Positions 21,336 to 29,146 of a stretch of 38,462 nt of DNA are shown piece after piece. Source of the DNA: a virus; the IMG/VR virus record IMGVR_UViG_3300036819_000334, positions 1 through 38,462 of that record; one strand, written 5' to 3'. Numbering within the stretch: position 1 is the stretch's first letter; every line of letters begins with the position of its first letter. The notes below the pieces were generated by a model. It saw only the letters and a program-made list of their open reading frames with translations. It did not search any database and was not told where the DNA came from. The translations under genes were made by a program, and so were the position numbers.

Positions 21336-22662
21336 GGCGCTGCGGTTCCCCTGGGCCTGGCGCGGTTGGTGGGCACGACCCAGCCAGCTCCCGCCCCTCG
21401 GCGACTGGCGTGTCTTCATGCTGTGCGCCGGCAGAGGATTCGGGAAGACCAGGGTAGGGGCCGAGACGGTCAGGGGTTTTGTCGAGACCGGTATCGCGCG
21501 CCGCATAGCGTTGGTCGGACCGACCGCAGCAGACGTGCGCAACGTGATGGTCGAGGGCGAAAGCGGTCTTCTGACGATCTCGCCGGCATGGCACCGGCCG
21601 CTGTATGAGCCGTCCAAGCGCCGCCTGACCTGGCCGAACGGAGCTATCGCTACAACGTTCTCGGCCGACGAACCTGAGCGATTGCGCGGACCGCAACACG
21701 ATCTCGCCTGGTGCGACGAGCTCGCGGCGTGGCGGTATCCCGAAGCATGGGACATGCTCATGTTCGGGCTCCGGCTCGGTGACGACCCCCGCGCGATCGT
21801 CACGACGACGCCGAAGCCCACCAAGCTCGTCAGGGGGTTGCTGGCCGATCCTCACACCGCCGTCGTGCGGGGAAGGACGGTCGAGAACGCCCGCAACCTC
21901 GCGCCAGCGTTCCTCACCAGCATCGTGCGGAAATACGAGGGCACCCGTCTCGGGCGCCAGGAGCTCGACGCGGAGATCCTGGATGACGTTCCGGGCGCGC
22001 TGTGGTCGCGGAAGGGAATTGACGATAACCGCCTCGGCCTGACGGCACCGCGTCCCGACATGATCCGCATCGTCGTCGCGATCGACCCTGCCGCCACGAG
22101 CGGCGAGGACGCGGACGAGACCGGTATCATCGTCGTCGGTAAGGCCCCAGCGCCGGATGGCATCGAGCACGGCTATGTGCTCGGTGACCTATCCGGTCGT
22201 CACGCGCCTACCGAATGGGCCCGCCTCGCCATCGCGGCATATCGGCAGCATTCGGCCGACCGGATCATCGCCGAGGTCAACAACGGCGGCGAGATGGTCG
22301 AGGCTACGATTCGGGTTGTCGATTGGAACGTCGCCTACAAAGCGATCCGTGCGAGCCGGGGCAAGGTCACGCGGGCCGAGCCCGTAGCAGCACTCTACGA
22401 GCAGGGGCGTGTCCACCACGTCGGTGCGTTCCCCCAGCTCGAGGATCAGATGTGCGCCTTCACGTCGGACTTTGATCGGAATGCCGCCGGCTACTCACCG
22501 GATCGGGTTGATGCGCTGGTGTGGGGGCTGAGCGAGATCTTGGTCGAGCCCATCGCCAGCGAAGGAATTTTCGAGTTGTACCGCCGGCAGGCTGCGGCTG
22601 CGGAAGCGCAGCGCGAGAAGACGACCGTGACCGGAGCCGAAGTGGAGGGTGACATTGCCTGA
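21226..22662 (+). CDS. terL: Terminase large subunit
   Basis: A 478-residue packaging motor protein with ATPase and nuclease domains. Walker A is LCAGRGFGKTR (about residues 67-77), Walker B is in LAWCDELAAWRYPE, and the coupling segment is IVTTTPKPTKLV. The RNase H-like nuclease shows VAIDPAATSGEDADETG and AEVNNGGEMVEATI, with the last acidic residue in SPDRVDALVWGL. It is of the type seen in gene transfer agents and alphaproteobacterial phages. The ATG at 21226 is used; a later ATG at 21313 would still keep the motor. Confidence 0.95.
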   Translation: MPASEILPSSNRSPAELLAELTPEQRRAVMEGLSPDEALRFPWAWRGWWARPSQLPPLGDWRVFMLCAGRGFGKTRVGAETVRGFVETGIARRIALVGPTAADVRNVMVEGESGLLTISPAWHRPLYEPSKRRLTWPNGAIATTFSADEPERLRGPQHDLAWCDELAAWRYPEAWDMLMFGLRLGDDPRAIVTTTPKPTKLVRGLLADPHTAVVRGRTVENARNLAPAFLTSIVRKYEGTRLGRQELDAEILDDVPGALWSRKGIDDNRLGLTAPRPDMIRIVVAIDPAATSGEDADETGIIVVGKAPAPDGIEHGYVLGDLSGRHAPTEWARLAIAAYRQHSADRIIAEVNNGGEMVEATIRVVDWNVAYKAIRASRGKVTRAEPVAALYEQGRVHHVGAFPQLEDQMCAFTSDFDRNAAGYSPDRVDALVWGLSEILVEPIASEGIFELYRRQAAAAEAQREKTTVTGAEVEGDIA

Positions 22663-23311
22663 AGCCGATGTGCCGCTGGCAGCGCGCGACACAGCGCCAG
22701 GCTATTCCCGGGCGTTCCGCGATGTCATCCCCGGCGCGGCCGATGGCGAGTTCGCCTATGACGGGGCGCGGTCGATGGCCGCGATCCTGGCCTCGGTGCC
22801 CCGCAAGGTGTCGGTGATCGACGGCCTCTTCGTTTACGAGCTGTTGGCCGATCTCCTGCACGCGATGTGGGACGACGATCTCCTCAGCGCCGAGATGCAC
22901 GGGGCCGCGGTCGACCTCAGGACCGCCTTCAAGAACTCCCACATCGATTTCTCGTGGCTGCGCGAAGCCGACGCTTCCGACGTGGCCGTGATCTTCGGCC
23001 ATCCCCGCACCGAGTTCCGCGAGGTGGCTTGCCGCGAGCTGGTAGCGATGACGCTGAATTGCGCCGGCGGGATCTTGTCGCCGGCTGGTCAAGCCCTCTG
23101 GTACGTCATCTGTTGGGGCTGTCCGCTGCGGACCTTTGCCGAGGTGCACGGCTACAGCGAGGACATCGCGACCGGCATCCTGATCGGCGCGCTGAGCGCG
23201 ATCGGCCCGCACCTCCGCAACCCGAAGACCGCCACCATTCCGGCCCGCGCCGTCGCTGCTGCGGCGGTTGCCCTCGGGGTCGACCTTGAGACGTTCAAGC
23301 ACCGCCCGTGA
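22649..23311 (+). CDS. Hypothetical protein between terminase and portal, HTH-like C-terminus
   Basis: A 220-residue protein starting at GTG 22649 with GTGGAGG just upstream. The C-terminal part (CPLRTFAEVHGYSEDIATGI, LIGALSAIGPHLR) resembles a sigma-region-4-like helix-turn-helix common in phage proteins at this locus. The central region LWYVICWGCPL is hydrophobic. Its role may be in packaging or regulation; it is not known to me. Confidence 0.65.
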   Translation: MTLPEADVPLAARDTAPGYSRAFRDVIPGAADGEFAYDGARSMAAILASVPRKVSVIDGLFVYELLADLLHAMWDDDLLSAEMHGAAVDLRTAFKNSHIDFSWLREADASDVAVIFGHPRTEFREVACRELVAMTLNCAGGILSPAGQALWYVICWGCPLRTFAEVHGYSEDIATGILIGALSAIGPHLRNPKTATIPARAVAAAAVALGVDLETFKHRP

Positions 23312-23394
23312 TCCAGCGCCTCGCCGACAACGCCCTGATGATCTTCGCCCTCGGCATGTCCGCGGCGGTCGTCGCCATCGCCCTCTCCGCGTAA
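23308..23394 (+). CDS. Tiny single-helix membrane peptide
   Basis: A 28-residue frame starting at GTG 23308, overlapping the previous stop as GTGA. It is almost entirely one hydrophobic helix (ALMIFALGMSAAVVAIALSA). The coupling and composition support a real gene, but so short a frame is uncertain. Confidence 0.45.
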   Translation: MIQRLADNALMIFALGMSAAVVAIALSA

Positions 23395-23409
23395 AGGCAG
23401 GTCACAGCC

Positions 23410-25026
23410 ATGCCTCCGGCCGGCGGCAAGCGCACGCCGCTCAACCCCTCGTACACGTGGGGTGGCGGCTATGGTTCGCAGAATGACATCACCCAGTTCC
23501 GGGATGTCTATGCGCCCGATCAGGGCATCTTTTCGCCCGGCTATCCGCTTGTGCCGACTGACCCCGCCCAGGTCCGGGTCTGGGATTTCCCGGTCGGCCT
23601 CAACCAGATCTACACGCCGCGGGCTTACGAACCCGTGTCGTTCGCCGAGCTGCGCGCGCTCGCCGACGGCCACGATATCACCCGGCTCGCGATCGAGACT
23701 CGCAAGGATCAGCTCGAAAAGCTGGAATGGTCGATCAAGCCGAGGGACGAGAAGAACCCGAGGCCCGACGCACCCGCGCGCATCGACAAGCTGATCGAGC
23801 TGTGGCGCTTCCCGGACGGCGACAAGCCCTTTGCGACCTGGCTGCGCGAGTCCCTTGAGGACGTGCTGGTGCTCGACGCGCCGGCCTTCGAAATCCGCCG
23901 GAACCGCGGCGGCGATGTCATCGGTCTCGACGTGGTCGACGGCGCGACGATCGACCTTCTGATCGACGACACCGGCCGCCGGCCGCGCCCGCCAGCGCCG
24001 GCTTACGAGCAGGTCATCCACGGGCGACCGTGGAAGCTGCTGACGACCGACGACATGCTCTACCTGCCGCGCAACCCGCGCCCGCACAAGCGGTACGGCT
24101 ACGGTCCGGTCGAGCAGATCATCATGACGGTCAACATCGCGTTGCGCCGTCAGGTCCAGCAGCTACAGCACTTCACCGAGGGCAACGTCCCGCCCGGCAT
24201 GCTGAGCGCGCCGGAGAGCTGGAATGTCGAGCAGATCCGGCAATTCCAGGAATGGTTCGACTCGGTACTCGCCGGCAACACGGCGAGCCGGGCACGCCTC
24301 GTCTGGGCGCCGGGCGGCGCGAAGTATTCCGCGTTCAAAGACCCGCCGGTCAAAGACGAGCAGGATGAGTGGCTGGCCCGCGTGGTCTGCTACGCCTTCT
24401 CGCTGCCGCCGAACGCTTTCACCCGGCAGATCAACCGAGCCACGGCCGAAACGGTTCAGGAGGCCTCCCTCAACGAGGGCCAGGCGCCGCTGATGGGCTG
24501 GGTCAAACGGCTCGCCGATCACGTCATCCAGCGGGTGATGGGCCACGCCGACCTCGAGTTCGTCTGGAATGTCGACGAGCCGCTGGCGCCGCAAGATCAG
24601 GCCACGATGATAGAGGGCCTGGTCAAGGAAGGCCTCTTCACCCGCAACGAAGGCCGCGACAAGCTCGGCATGGACCCGATGCCGGATGGCGACGTGCTCA
24701 TGGTCGACACACTGTCGGGCCCGGTGCCGCTCAGCGTAGCCGCGAACCCGCCGGCACCCGCCGCCGATCCGCAAGAGCCCGCCGCCCCGAAGCCGGGAGG
24801 CGCTGATCACGATGATGATGAGTCGGGGGTAGGCAAAACCGCCGCCGGCACCTTTCACCAAGGCACGCGGGAAACTGGCACGGTCGCCGCGGCGCAGCCT
24901 CGCCCTGATGACCGCAATCGAGCGCTCCTTGACCAAGAAGCTCGCCAGCTTCTTCGCCGAGCGGGCGCACGACGTAGCGGCCCAGCTCAGCCGGTCGCTC
25001 GGGCTCAAGAAAGCCGCGGAGGCTGA
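23410..25026 (+). CDS. Phage portal protein
   Basis: A 538-residue portal protein forming the dodecameric DNA channel at the head vertex. Recognisable segments include DITRLAIETRKDQLEKLEW, RESLEDVLVLDAPAFEIRR, MLYLPRNPRPHKRYGYGPVE, YAFSLPPNAFTRQINRATAE, and the C-terminal LFTRNEGRDKLGMDPMPDGD. Gene order (terminase, portal, head protein, protease, capsid) agrees. The last ~40 residues are Arg/Ala-rich and encoded in the 119-base overlap with the next gene; they look non-conserved. Confidence 0.92.
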   Translation: MPPAGGKRTPLNPSYTWGGGYGSQNDITQFRDVYAPDQGIFSPGYPLVPTDPAQVRVWDFPVGLNQIYTPRAYEPVSFAELRALADGHDITRLAIETRKDQLEKLEWSIKPRDEKNPRPDAPARIDKLIELWRFPDGDKPFATWLRESLEDVLVLDAPAFEIRRNRGGDVIGLDVVDGATIDLLIDDTGRRPRPPAPAYEQVIHGRPWKLLTTDDMLYLPRNPRPHKRYGYGPVEQIIMTVNIALRRQVQQLQHFTEGNVPPGMLSAPESWNVEQIRQFQEWFDSVLAGNTASRARLVWAPGGAKYSAFKDPPVKDEQDEWLARVVCYAFSLPPNAFTRQINRATAETVQEASLNEGQAPLMGWVKRLADHVIQRVMGHADLEFVWNVDEPLAPQDQATMIEGLVKEGLFTRNEGRDKLGMDPMPDGDVLMVDTLSGPVPLSVAANPPAPAADPQEPAAPKPGGADHDDDESGVGKTAAGTFHQGTRETGTVAAAQPRPDDRNRALLDQEARQLLRRAGARRSGPAQPVARAQESRGG

Positions 25027-25744
25027 TCCGGCCGAACCGGACGCCGAGCACCACGACGACGGCTGGAAGGACCCCGCCCTCATCGCTCTGGCGCTGGCGG
25101 CGGTCGATCTCGGCGACTGGACCGCGCTGAACGAGCCCGTCGCCGCCGCGCTGCAGGCGATCTTTGCCGACGGTGTGACGCGCGGCATCGCGGTCCTCGA
25201 GCTCCGCGACGGAGAGACGACGACGAACGAGGCGCGGGCCCATTTTGGCCTGCCGCCATCGGCCGGCGGTGATGCGGTCCCGTCGATCGCCGTGGGCGAG
25301 CAGGTCAATTCACGGGCTGTCGCCTGGGCCGAGGAGCGCGCCGCCGATCTGGTGACCCAGATCCAGGAGAACACCCGCGACATGCTGCGCGGCAGCGTCG
25401 CCGCGGCGATAGAGGACGGCGCAACCGCTACCGAGCTGGCCGCCACCATCGCCGCCGGCGCGGCGTTCAGCGAGGCCCGCGCGCTGACGATCGCCCGCAC
25501 CGAGATCATCCGGGCGAACAATCAGGGCAACCTGACCGCCTACCGCGAATCCGGCGTCGCGACCGGCAAGGAATGGGCCACGGCCCACGACGACCGGGTC
25601 GAGTTCACCTGCGCCGCCAACGCGACGGCTGGCCCCATCGCCTTCGATGACGATTTCCCGAGCGGCGACGAAGCGCCGCCCGCCCACCCGAATTGCCGCT
25701 GCGCGTTGCTGCCCGTGACCGAGCCGCTACCGAGCGTCGATTGA
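24908..25744 (+). CDS. Head morphogenesis protein (SPP1 gp7 / Mu gpF type)
   Basis: A 278-residue minor head protein. The typical C-terminal part is ALTIARTEIIRANNQGNLTA, then KEWATAHDDRVEFTCAANA and APPAHPNCRCALLPV, with conserved Cys/His residues. Such proteins are carried into the head with the portal and help early DNA entry. The annotated ATG lies inside the portal gene. The same frame is open about 75 bases further upstream (Pro/Lys/Arg-rich), so the true N-terminus may be different. Confidence 0.88.
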   Translation: MTAIERSLTKKLASFFAERAHDVAAQLSRSLGLKKAAEADPAEPDAEHHDDGWKDPALIALALAAVDLGDWTALNEPVAAALQAIFADGVTRGIAVLELRDGETTTNEARAHFGLPPSAGGDAVPSIAVGEQVNSRAVAWAEERAADLVTQIQENTRDMLRGSVAAAIEDGATATELAATIAAGAAFSEARALTIARTEIIRANNQGNLTAYRESGVATGKEWATAHDDRVEFTCAANATAGPIAFDDDFPSGDEAPPAHPNCRCALLPVTEPLPSVD

Positions 25745-25766
25745 GACGAGACGAGGAGAGCTGAAG

Positions 25767-26381
25767 ATGAAGACCCTCTACCGCATGCCGTTCCTGTTGG
25801 CGCTCGCCGTGGTGGCTGCGCTCCTTGCCGTTCCGGTCAATCGCGCCCACGCCGCGACGATGCAGTGCCCGGTGCCGGGCCAGATCCTGGCAGTCTCCGG
25901 GTTCCCGACCAGCGGCCCCTACACCGTCGGCTCCGATGGCATCGTGACCGGCGTCAACGCCAATGACGTGCCGGCGCTGGTACAGGACGGTTGCGTGTCC
26001 CTCGGCACGACCGCCGGCATCATCGGTCGCCTGCTCGCCGCGAACATGAACGCGACCACGGATCAGCCCATTCCGATGTTCGTGAATGCGGCCGAGTATT
26101 TCCGCATCACGAAGATTTCGATGAAGAACTGCTCCGTCTCGATGACGACCGCCGCCGGCGGCGTCTACCCGGCGGCATCGAAGGGTGGCACCGCGATCGT
26201 CGCCAACACGCAGGTCTATACCGCCCTCAGCGCCGCGACGATTGCGCTCGACCTGACGATCGTCAGCGGGCCCGGCAACACGCTCTACGCCGGTACGGTC
26301 GCCCCGACGTTCGCGCTGACCACGGCGCAGGGCGCGGCCGGGACGTGCGATATCTTCGTCGAAGGCCAGGTCGGCCAGTAG
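25767..26381 (+). CDS. Structural-type phage protein with an N-terminal signal peptide
   Basis: A 204-residue protein behind a GAGGAG ribosome-binding site. The first ~29 residues form a Sec-type signal: MKTLYRMP, a hydrophobic core FLLALAVVAALLAV, and a cleavage-like AHA-AT. After it comes a domain resembling a common phage head-region protein (LLAANMNATTDQPIPMFV, ITKISMKNCSVSMTTAAGGV, YPAASKGGTAIVANTQVYTA). Cysteines at several points could form disulfides after export. A head-cluster protein with a signal peptide is unusual; capsid assembly takes place in the cytoplasm. Confidence 0.72.
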   Translation: MKTLYRMPFLLALAVVAALLAVPVNRAHAATMQCPVPGQILAVSGFPTSGPYTVGSDGIVTGVNANDVPALVQDGCVSLGTTAGIIGRLLAANMNATTDQPIPMFVNAAEYFRITKISMKNCSVSMTTAAGGVYPAASKGGTAIVANTQVYTALSAATIALDLTIVSGPGNTLYAGTVAPTFALTTAQGAAGTCDIFVEGQVGQ

Positions 26382-26402
26382 CGCGACGGCGGGACAACAC
26401 CG

Positions 26403-27059
26403 ATGCGCTTCCTTGGATCAGCCATCGCGCTGGTGACCCTCATGGTGCCGCTCTGCGCGATGGCCGATGCCACCTATCAGGCAGCGGTGCAGGGCCTCCC
26501 TGCCGCGCCGGTTGAGATGGGTACGTCGGATCAGCAAGGACACGTCATCCCGACGAGCCCGGCCAATCCTATGCCCACGTCGGATTACGGCGACCGCCAG
26601 GTCAGCGTGCCGATCGTCACTGCGGCGGCCTATGCGTCGGGCAATGACGTCGGCGGCCTCAATGCGGTGTCGTTCCAAGGGAGCGGGCCGCCGCAGCTCG
26701 TCGAGGATTTCAGCATCGCGTCAACGTCGGGCCAGACCCCGACGTTGACGGTCTATCTCTTCGACAGCCAGCCGCAGCACTCGACCTTCACCGACAAGGG
26801 CAGCTTCTCACTCGATACCACGACGCCTGGCACCGACGGGATTGTGGACGTCGATCGCCTGCTCCTTGACCCGTTCGCGCTGACCCTGGCGGCGCCGACG
26901 GGCACGACGGTGAGCTTTGCCGACGCGGCGAACCTCACGCGCCTCCCACGGTCGGGCGCGCCGGCTCTGTACTACGCGCTCGCCGCCGGCAGCATCTTCA
27001 CCCCCGGCTCAACCAGCGACTTCCGGGTCGCCATCCAAGCGGTTCAGCAGCACCAATGA
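26403..27059 (+). CDS. Second structural-type phage protein with a signal peptide
   Basis: A 218-residue protein. The N-terminus MRFLGSAIALVTLMVPLCAMA-DA is a classical signal peptide. The rest matches the pattern of a frequent phage structural protein (VTAAAYASGNDVGGLNAVSF, LTVYLFDSQPQHSTFTDKGS, ALYYALAAGSIFTPGSTSDF). It follows the previous signal-bearing gene by 21 bases and overlaps the protease gene as ATGA. Probably a head or neck decoration-type protein. Whether it is exported or the signal acts as a membrane anchor is unknown. Confidence 0.7.
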   Translation: MRFLGSAIALVTLMVPLCAMADATYQAAVQGLPAAPVEMGTSDQQGHVIPTSPANPMPTSDYGDRQVSVPIVTAAAYASGNDVGGLNAVSFQGSGPPQLVEDFSIASTSGQTPTLTVYLFDSQPQHSTFTDKGSFSLDTTTPGTDGIVDVDRLLLDPFALTLAAPTGTTVSFADAANLTRLPRSGAPALYYALAAGSIFTPGSTSDFRVAIQAVQQHQ

Positions 27060-29071
27060 CCGACACAATCGCCAAGCGCTTCTTCGTCCCCCTCGCCAAG
27101 GTCGATGCCGAAGGCCGCATGGTCTACGGCTATGCCTCGACCGAGGCCGAGGACGACCAGGGCGAGACCATCACGCTCGACGCGCTCCGCGCTGCGCTCG
27201 ACGACTACATGCAGTTCGCGAACATCCGCGAGATGCACCAACTGAGCGCCGTCGGCACGGCCGAAGAGGCTGCGGTCGACGATAAGGGCCTCTACATCGG
27301 CGCCCGCATCGTTGACCCCCGCGCTTGGGAGAAGGTCACCAGCGGCGTCTACAAGGGCTATTCGATCGGCGGGAAGGTGACGGCCCGCGATCCGACGAAC
27401 CGTGCGGTCATCACCGGGCTCAGCCTGTCCGAAATCTCCCTCGTCGACCGTCCCGCCAATCCCGAAGCGGTCTTTGACTGCTGGAAACGGAGCAAAGAGG
27501 CGATGACCGATACCGATCTCGTCATCCCGGCCGACGAGGTCGGGATCGTCCGCGCGTTCCTCACCAAGCTCGGCATCCCCGGTCTCGCCAAGGCCGGCGA
27601 CGGCGACAAGCCCTACGGCGAGGTCGAGTATGCCGATCCGGGCCACCAAGAGGATGGCAAGAAGCGCTACCCCGTCGACACCGTGGAACACATCCGAGCG
27701 GCCTGGAATTACATCCACAAACCCAAGAACGCGAAGAAATACTCGGCCGATCACCTGAAGGAGATCAAGGCGAAGATCGTCGCCGCCTGGAAGGAGAAGA
27801 TCGACAAGGACGGTCCTCCCGAGGCCAGCGACGAGAGCGGCAAGACTGCCACCGCCAGCAGCGTGGCGAAGGGCATGGAGGACATCGGCCGCTTCGCGCG
27901 GATGATCGAAGACATGTTCTGGGCCTGGGAAAAGCTCGAAATCGAGCGGGCGATGGAGGGCGACGACAGCACGCTCCCCGACGACCTCAAAAGCCTTATC
28001 GCCCAGATGGTCGCCTTCCAACAGCAGCACGCGGGCGAAGAGACCGAGGAGTTCCTGGACGGCACGGAGACGCCCGTGCTGCCGCTTTCGCCCTATGGAT
28101 CACCGATCCCGATCTACTGGGCGGCGCACGCCGAGTCGCTGCGGAAGGCCGGCAAGACCGAGCTCGCCGAGCGGATCGAGAAACTGGCGGCCGATCAGGC
28201 TGAGCCGAAAGGAGTGACCATGACGGACGACGAGATCGCGAAGCGGTCGGAGGATCAGCACCTCAAGGACGTGGCGCATGCCGCGATCCACAAGGCCCTC
28301 GGCATGGACACGATGGACGAGCGCGAGCGCGGTCATGGGGTCCAGGCCCGCGAGGCCATGAAGGCGGCCGGCGCCGGCGAGGATGGCACCGCGGACGAGC
28401 ACTCGACCGTCGACACGGCCGGCAATCCGACGCATCCCGCGCCGTCGACCGGCGGCGGCGATCCGACCGGCAAGGCCGCGCTCCTCGACGCCCATCTCGA
28501 CGCGATCGTGAAGCAGGGCGGCGGCCATCGCCACCTGATGGACATCGCCCACGAGTGTGTCCGCAAGCTGACGGACGGCGCGACGTGCAAGAGCGACGCC
28601 GCCAAGGCCGCGCGCCACAGCAAAGACGTGCTCGACAACCTGCACAAGGCCCACTTCCAGGTCTGCGCGGCCGGCGCGAAATGCGACGCCGCCGGCGGTC
28701 TGCCCGATGAGCATCAGGGCACGACCGACGACAAGAAGGACGCCGAGGTCATCGCGGATCTCGCAAAGGCGGTCTCGGCCGAGATCAGCACCGGCGTTGG
28801 CGCCGCACTGGCGGAGCTGCGGAGCGAGATGGGCGCGATTGCCAAGGACGTGGCGGCGATCAAGGCGACCCCGATCCCGGCGCAAACCATCAACCCGGCC
28901 GGCGTCACGCGCTTCACGAAAGCGAGCGACGCCGGGGCGGTCGTAGTGCCGACCGATGTGGTCGACGCGCTCGCCAAGCTGAGCGACGAGGAACGCACCC
29001 TCGCGATGATCAAGGCCGTGCATCGCAACCCGATCACGGCACCGCGACAGCCCACGGACGCAACCACGTAA
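27056..29071 (+). CDS. XkdF-like prohead protease fused to a long C-terminal region
   Basis: A 671-residue protein. Residues ~1-140 are a prohead serine protease: GYASTEAEDDQGETITLDAL, His61 in REMHQ, nucleophile Ser103 in KGYSIGGK, and SLSEISLVDRPANP. It would mature the capsid. The extension has a DGKKRYPVDTVEHIRAAWNY module (~200-260), a helical acidic region, a Cys/His-containing helical domain (HRHLMDIAHECVRKL, SKDVLDNLHKAHFQVC), and a C-terminal coiled-coil-like stretch (LAELRSEMGAIAKDVAAIKA). With no separate scaffold gene visible, the C-terminal part may serve as scaffold; this is inference. Confidence 0.85.
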   Translation: MTDTIAKRFFVPLAKVDAEGRMVYGYASTEAEDDQGETITLDALRAALDDYMQFANIREMHQLSAVGTAEEAAVDDKGLYIGARIVDPRAWEKVTSGVYKGYSIGGKVTARDPTNRAVITGLSLSEISLVDRPANPEAVFDCWKRSKEAMTDTDLVIPADEVGIVRAFLTKLGIPGLAKAGDGDKPYGEVEYADPGHQEDGKKRYPVDTVEHIRAAWNYIHKPKNAKKYSADHLKEIKAKIVAAWKEKIDKDGPPEASDESGKTATASSVAKGMEDIGRFARMIEDMFWAWEKLEIERAMEGDDSTLPDDLKSLIAQMVAFQQQHAGEETEEFLDGTETPVLPLSPYGSPIPIYWAAHAESLRKAGKTELAERIEKLAADQAEPKGVTMTDDEIAKRSEDQHLKDVAHAAIHKALGMDTMDERERGHGVQAREAMKAAGAGEDGTADEHSTVDTAGNPTHPAPSTGGGDPTGKAALLDAHLDAIVKQGGGHRHLMDIAHECVRKLTDGATCKSDAAKAARHSKDVLDNLHKAHFQVCAAGAKCDAAGGLPDEHQGTTDDKKDAEVIADLAKAVSAEISTGVGAALAELRSEMGAIAKDVAAIKATPIPAQTINPAGVTRFTKASDAGAVVVPTDVVDALAKLSDEERTLAMIKAVHRNPITAPRQPTDATT

Positions 29072-29095
29072 TCCCGGCCGAAAAGGCACCACCCC

Positions 29096-29120
29096 AACCC
29101 GGCCGGCGAGCCGGGTTTTT
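29096..29120 (+). terminator. Rho-independent terminator between protease and capsid genes
   Basis: AACCCGGC/GCCGGGTT forms a perfect 8-bp stem with loop CGGCGA, followed by five T. It lies 25 bases after the protease stop and 27 bases before the capsid gene. Partial termination, or processing, could set the capsid message apart from upstream genes. Confidence 0.8.
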
Positions 29121-29146
29121 CTTTCCCGAGAAAGGGAAGCCCAGCC

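Noticed and set aside
24163-25521. Long minus-strand frame opposite portal and head genes
   Set aside because: Antisense to two clear head genes, with an Ala/Ser/Arg-rich product lacking motifs.
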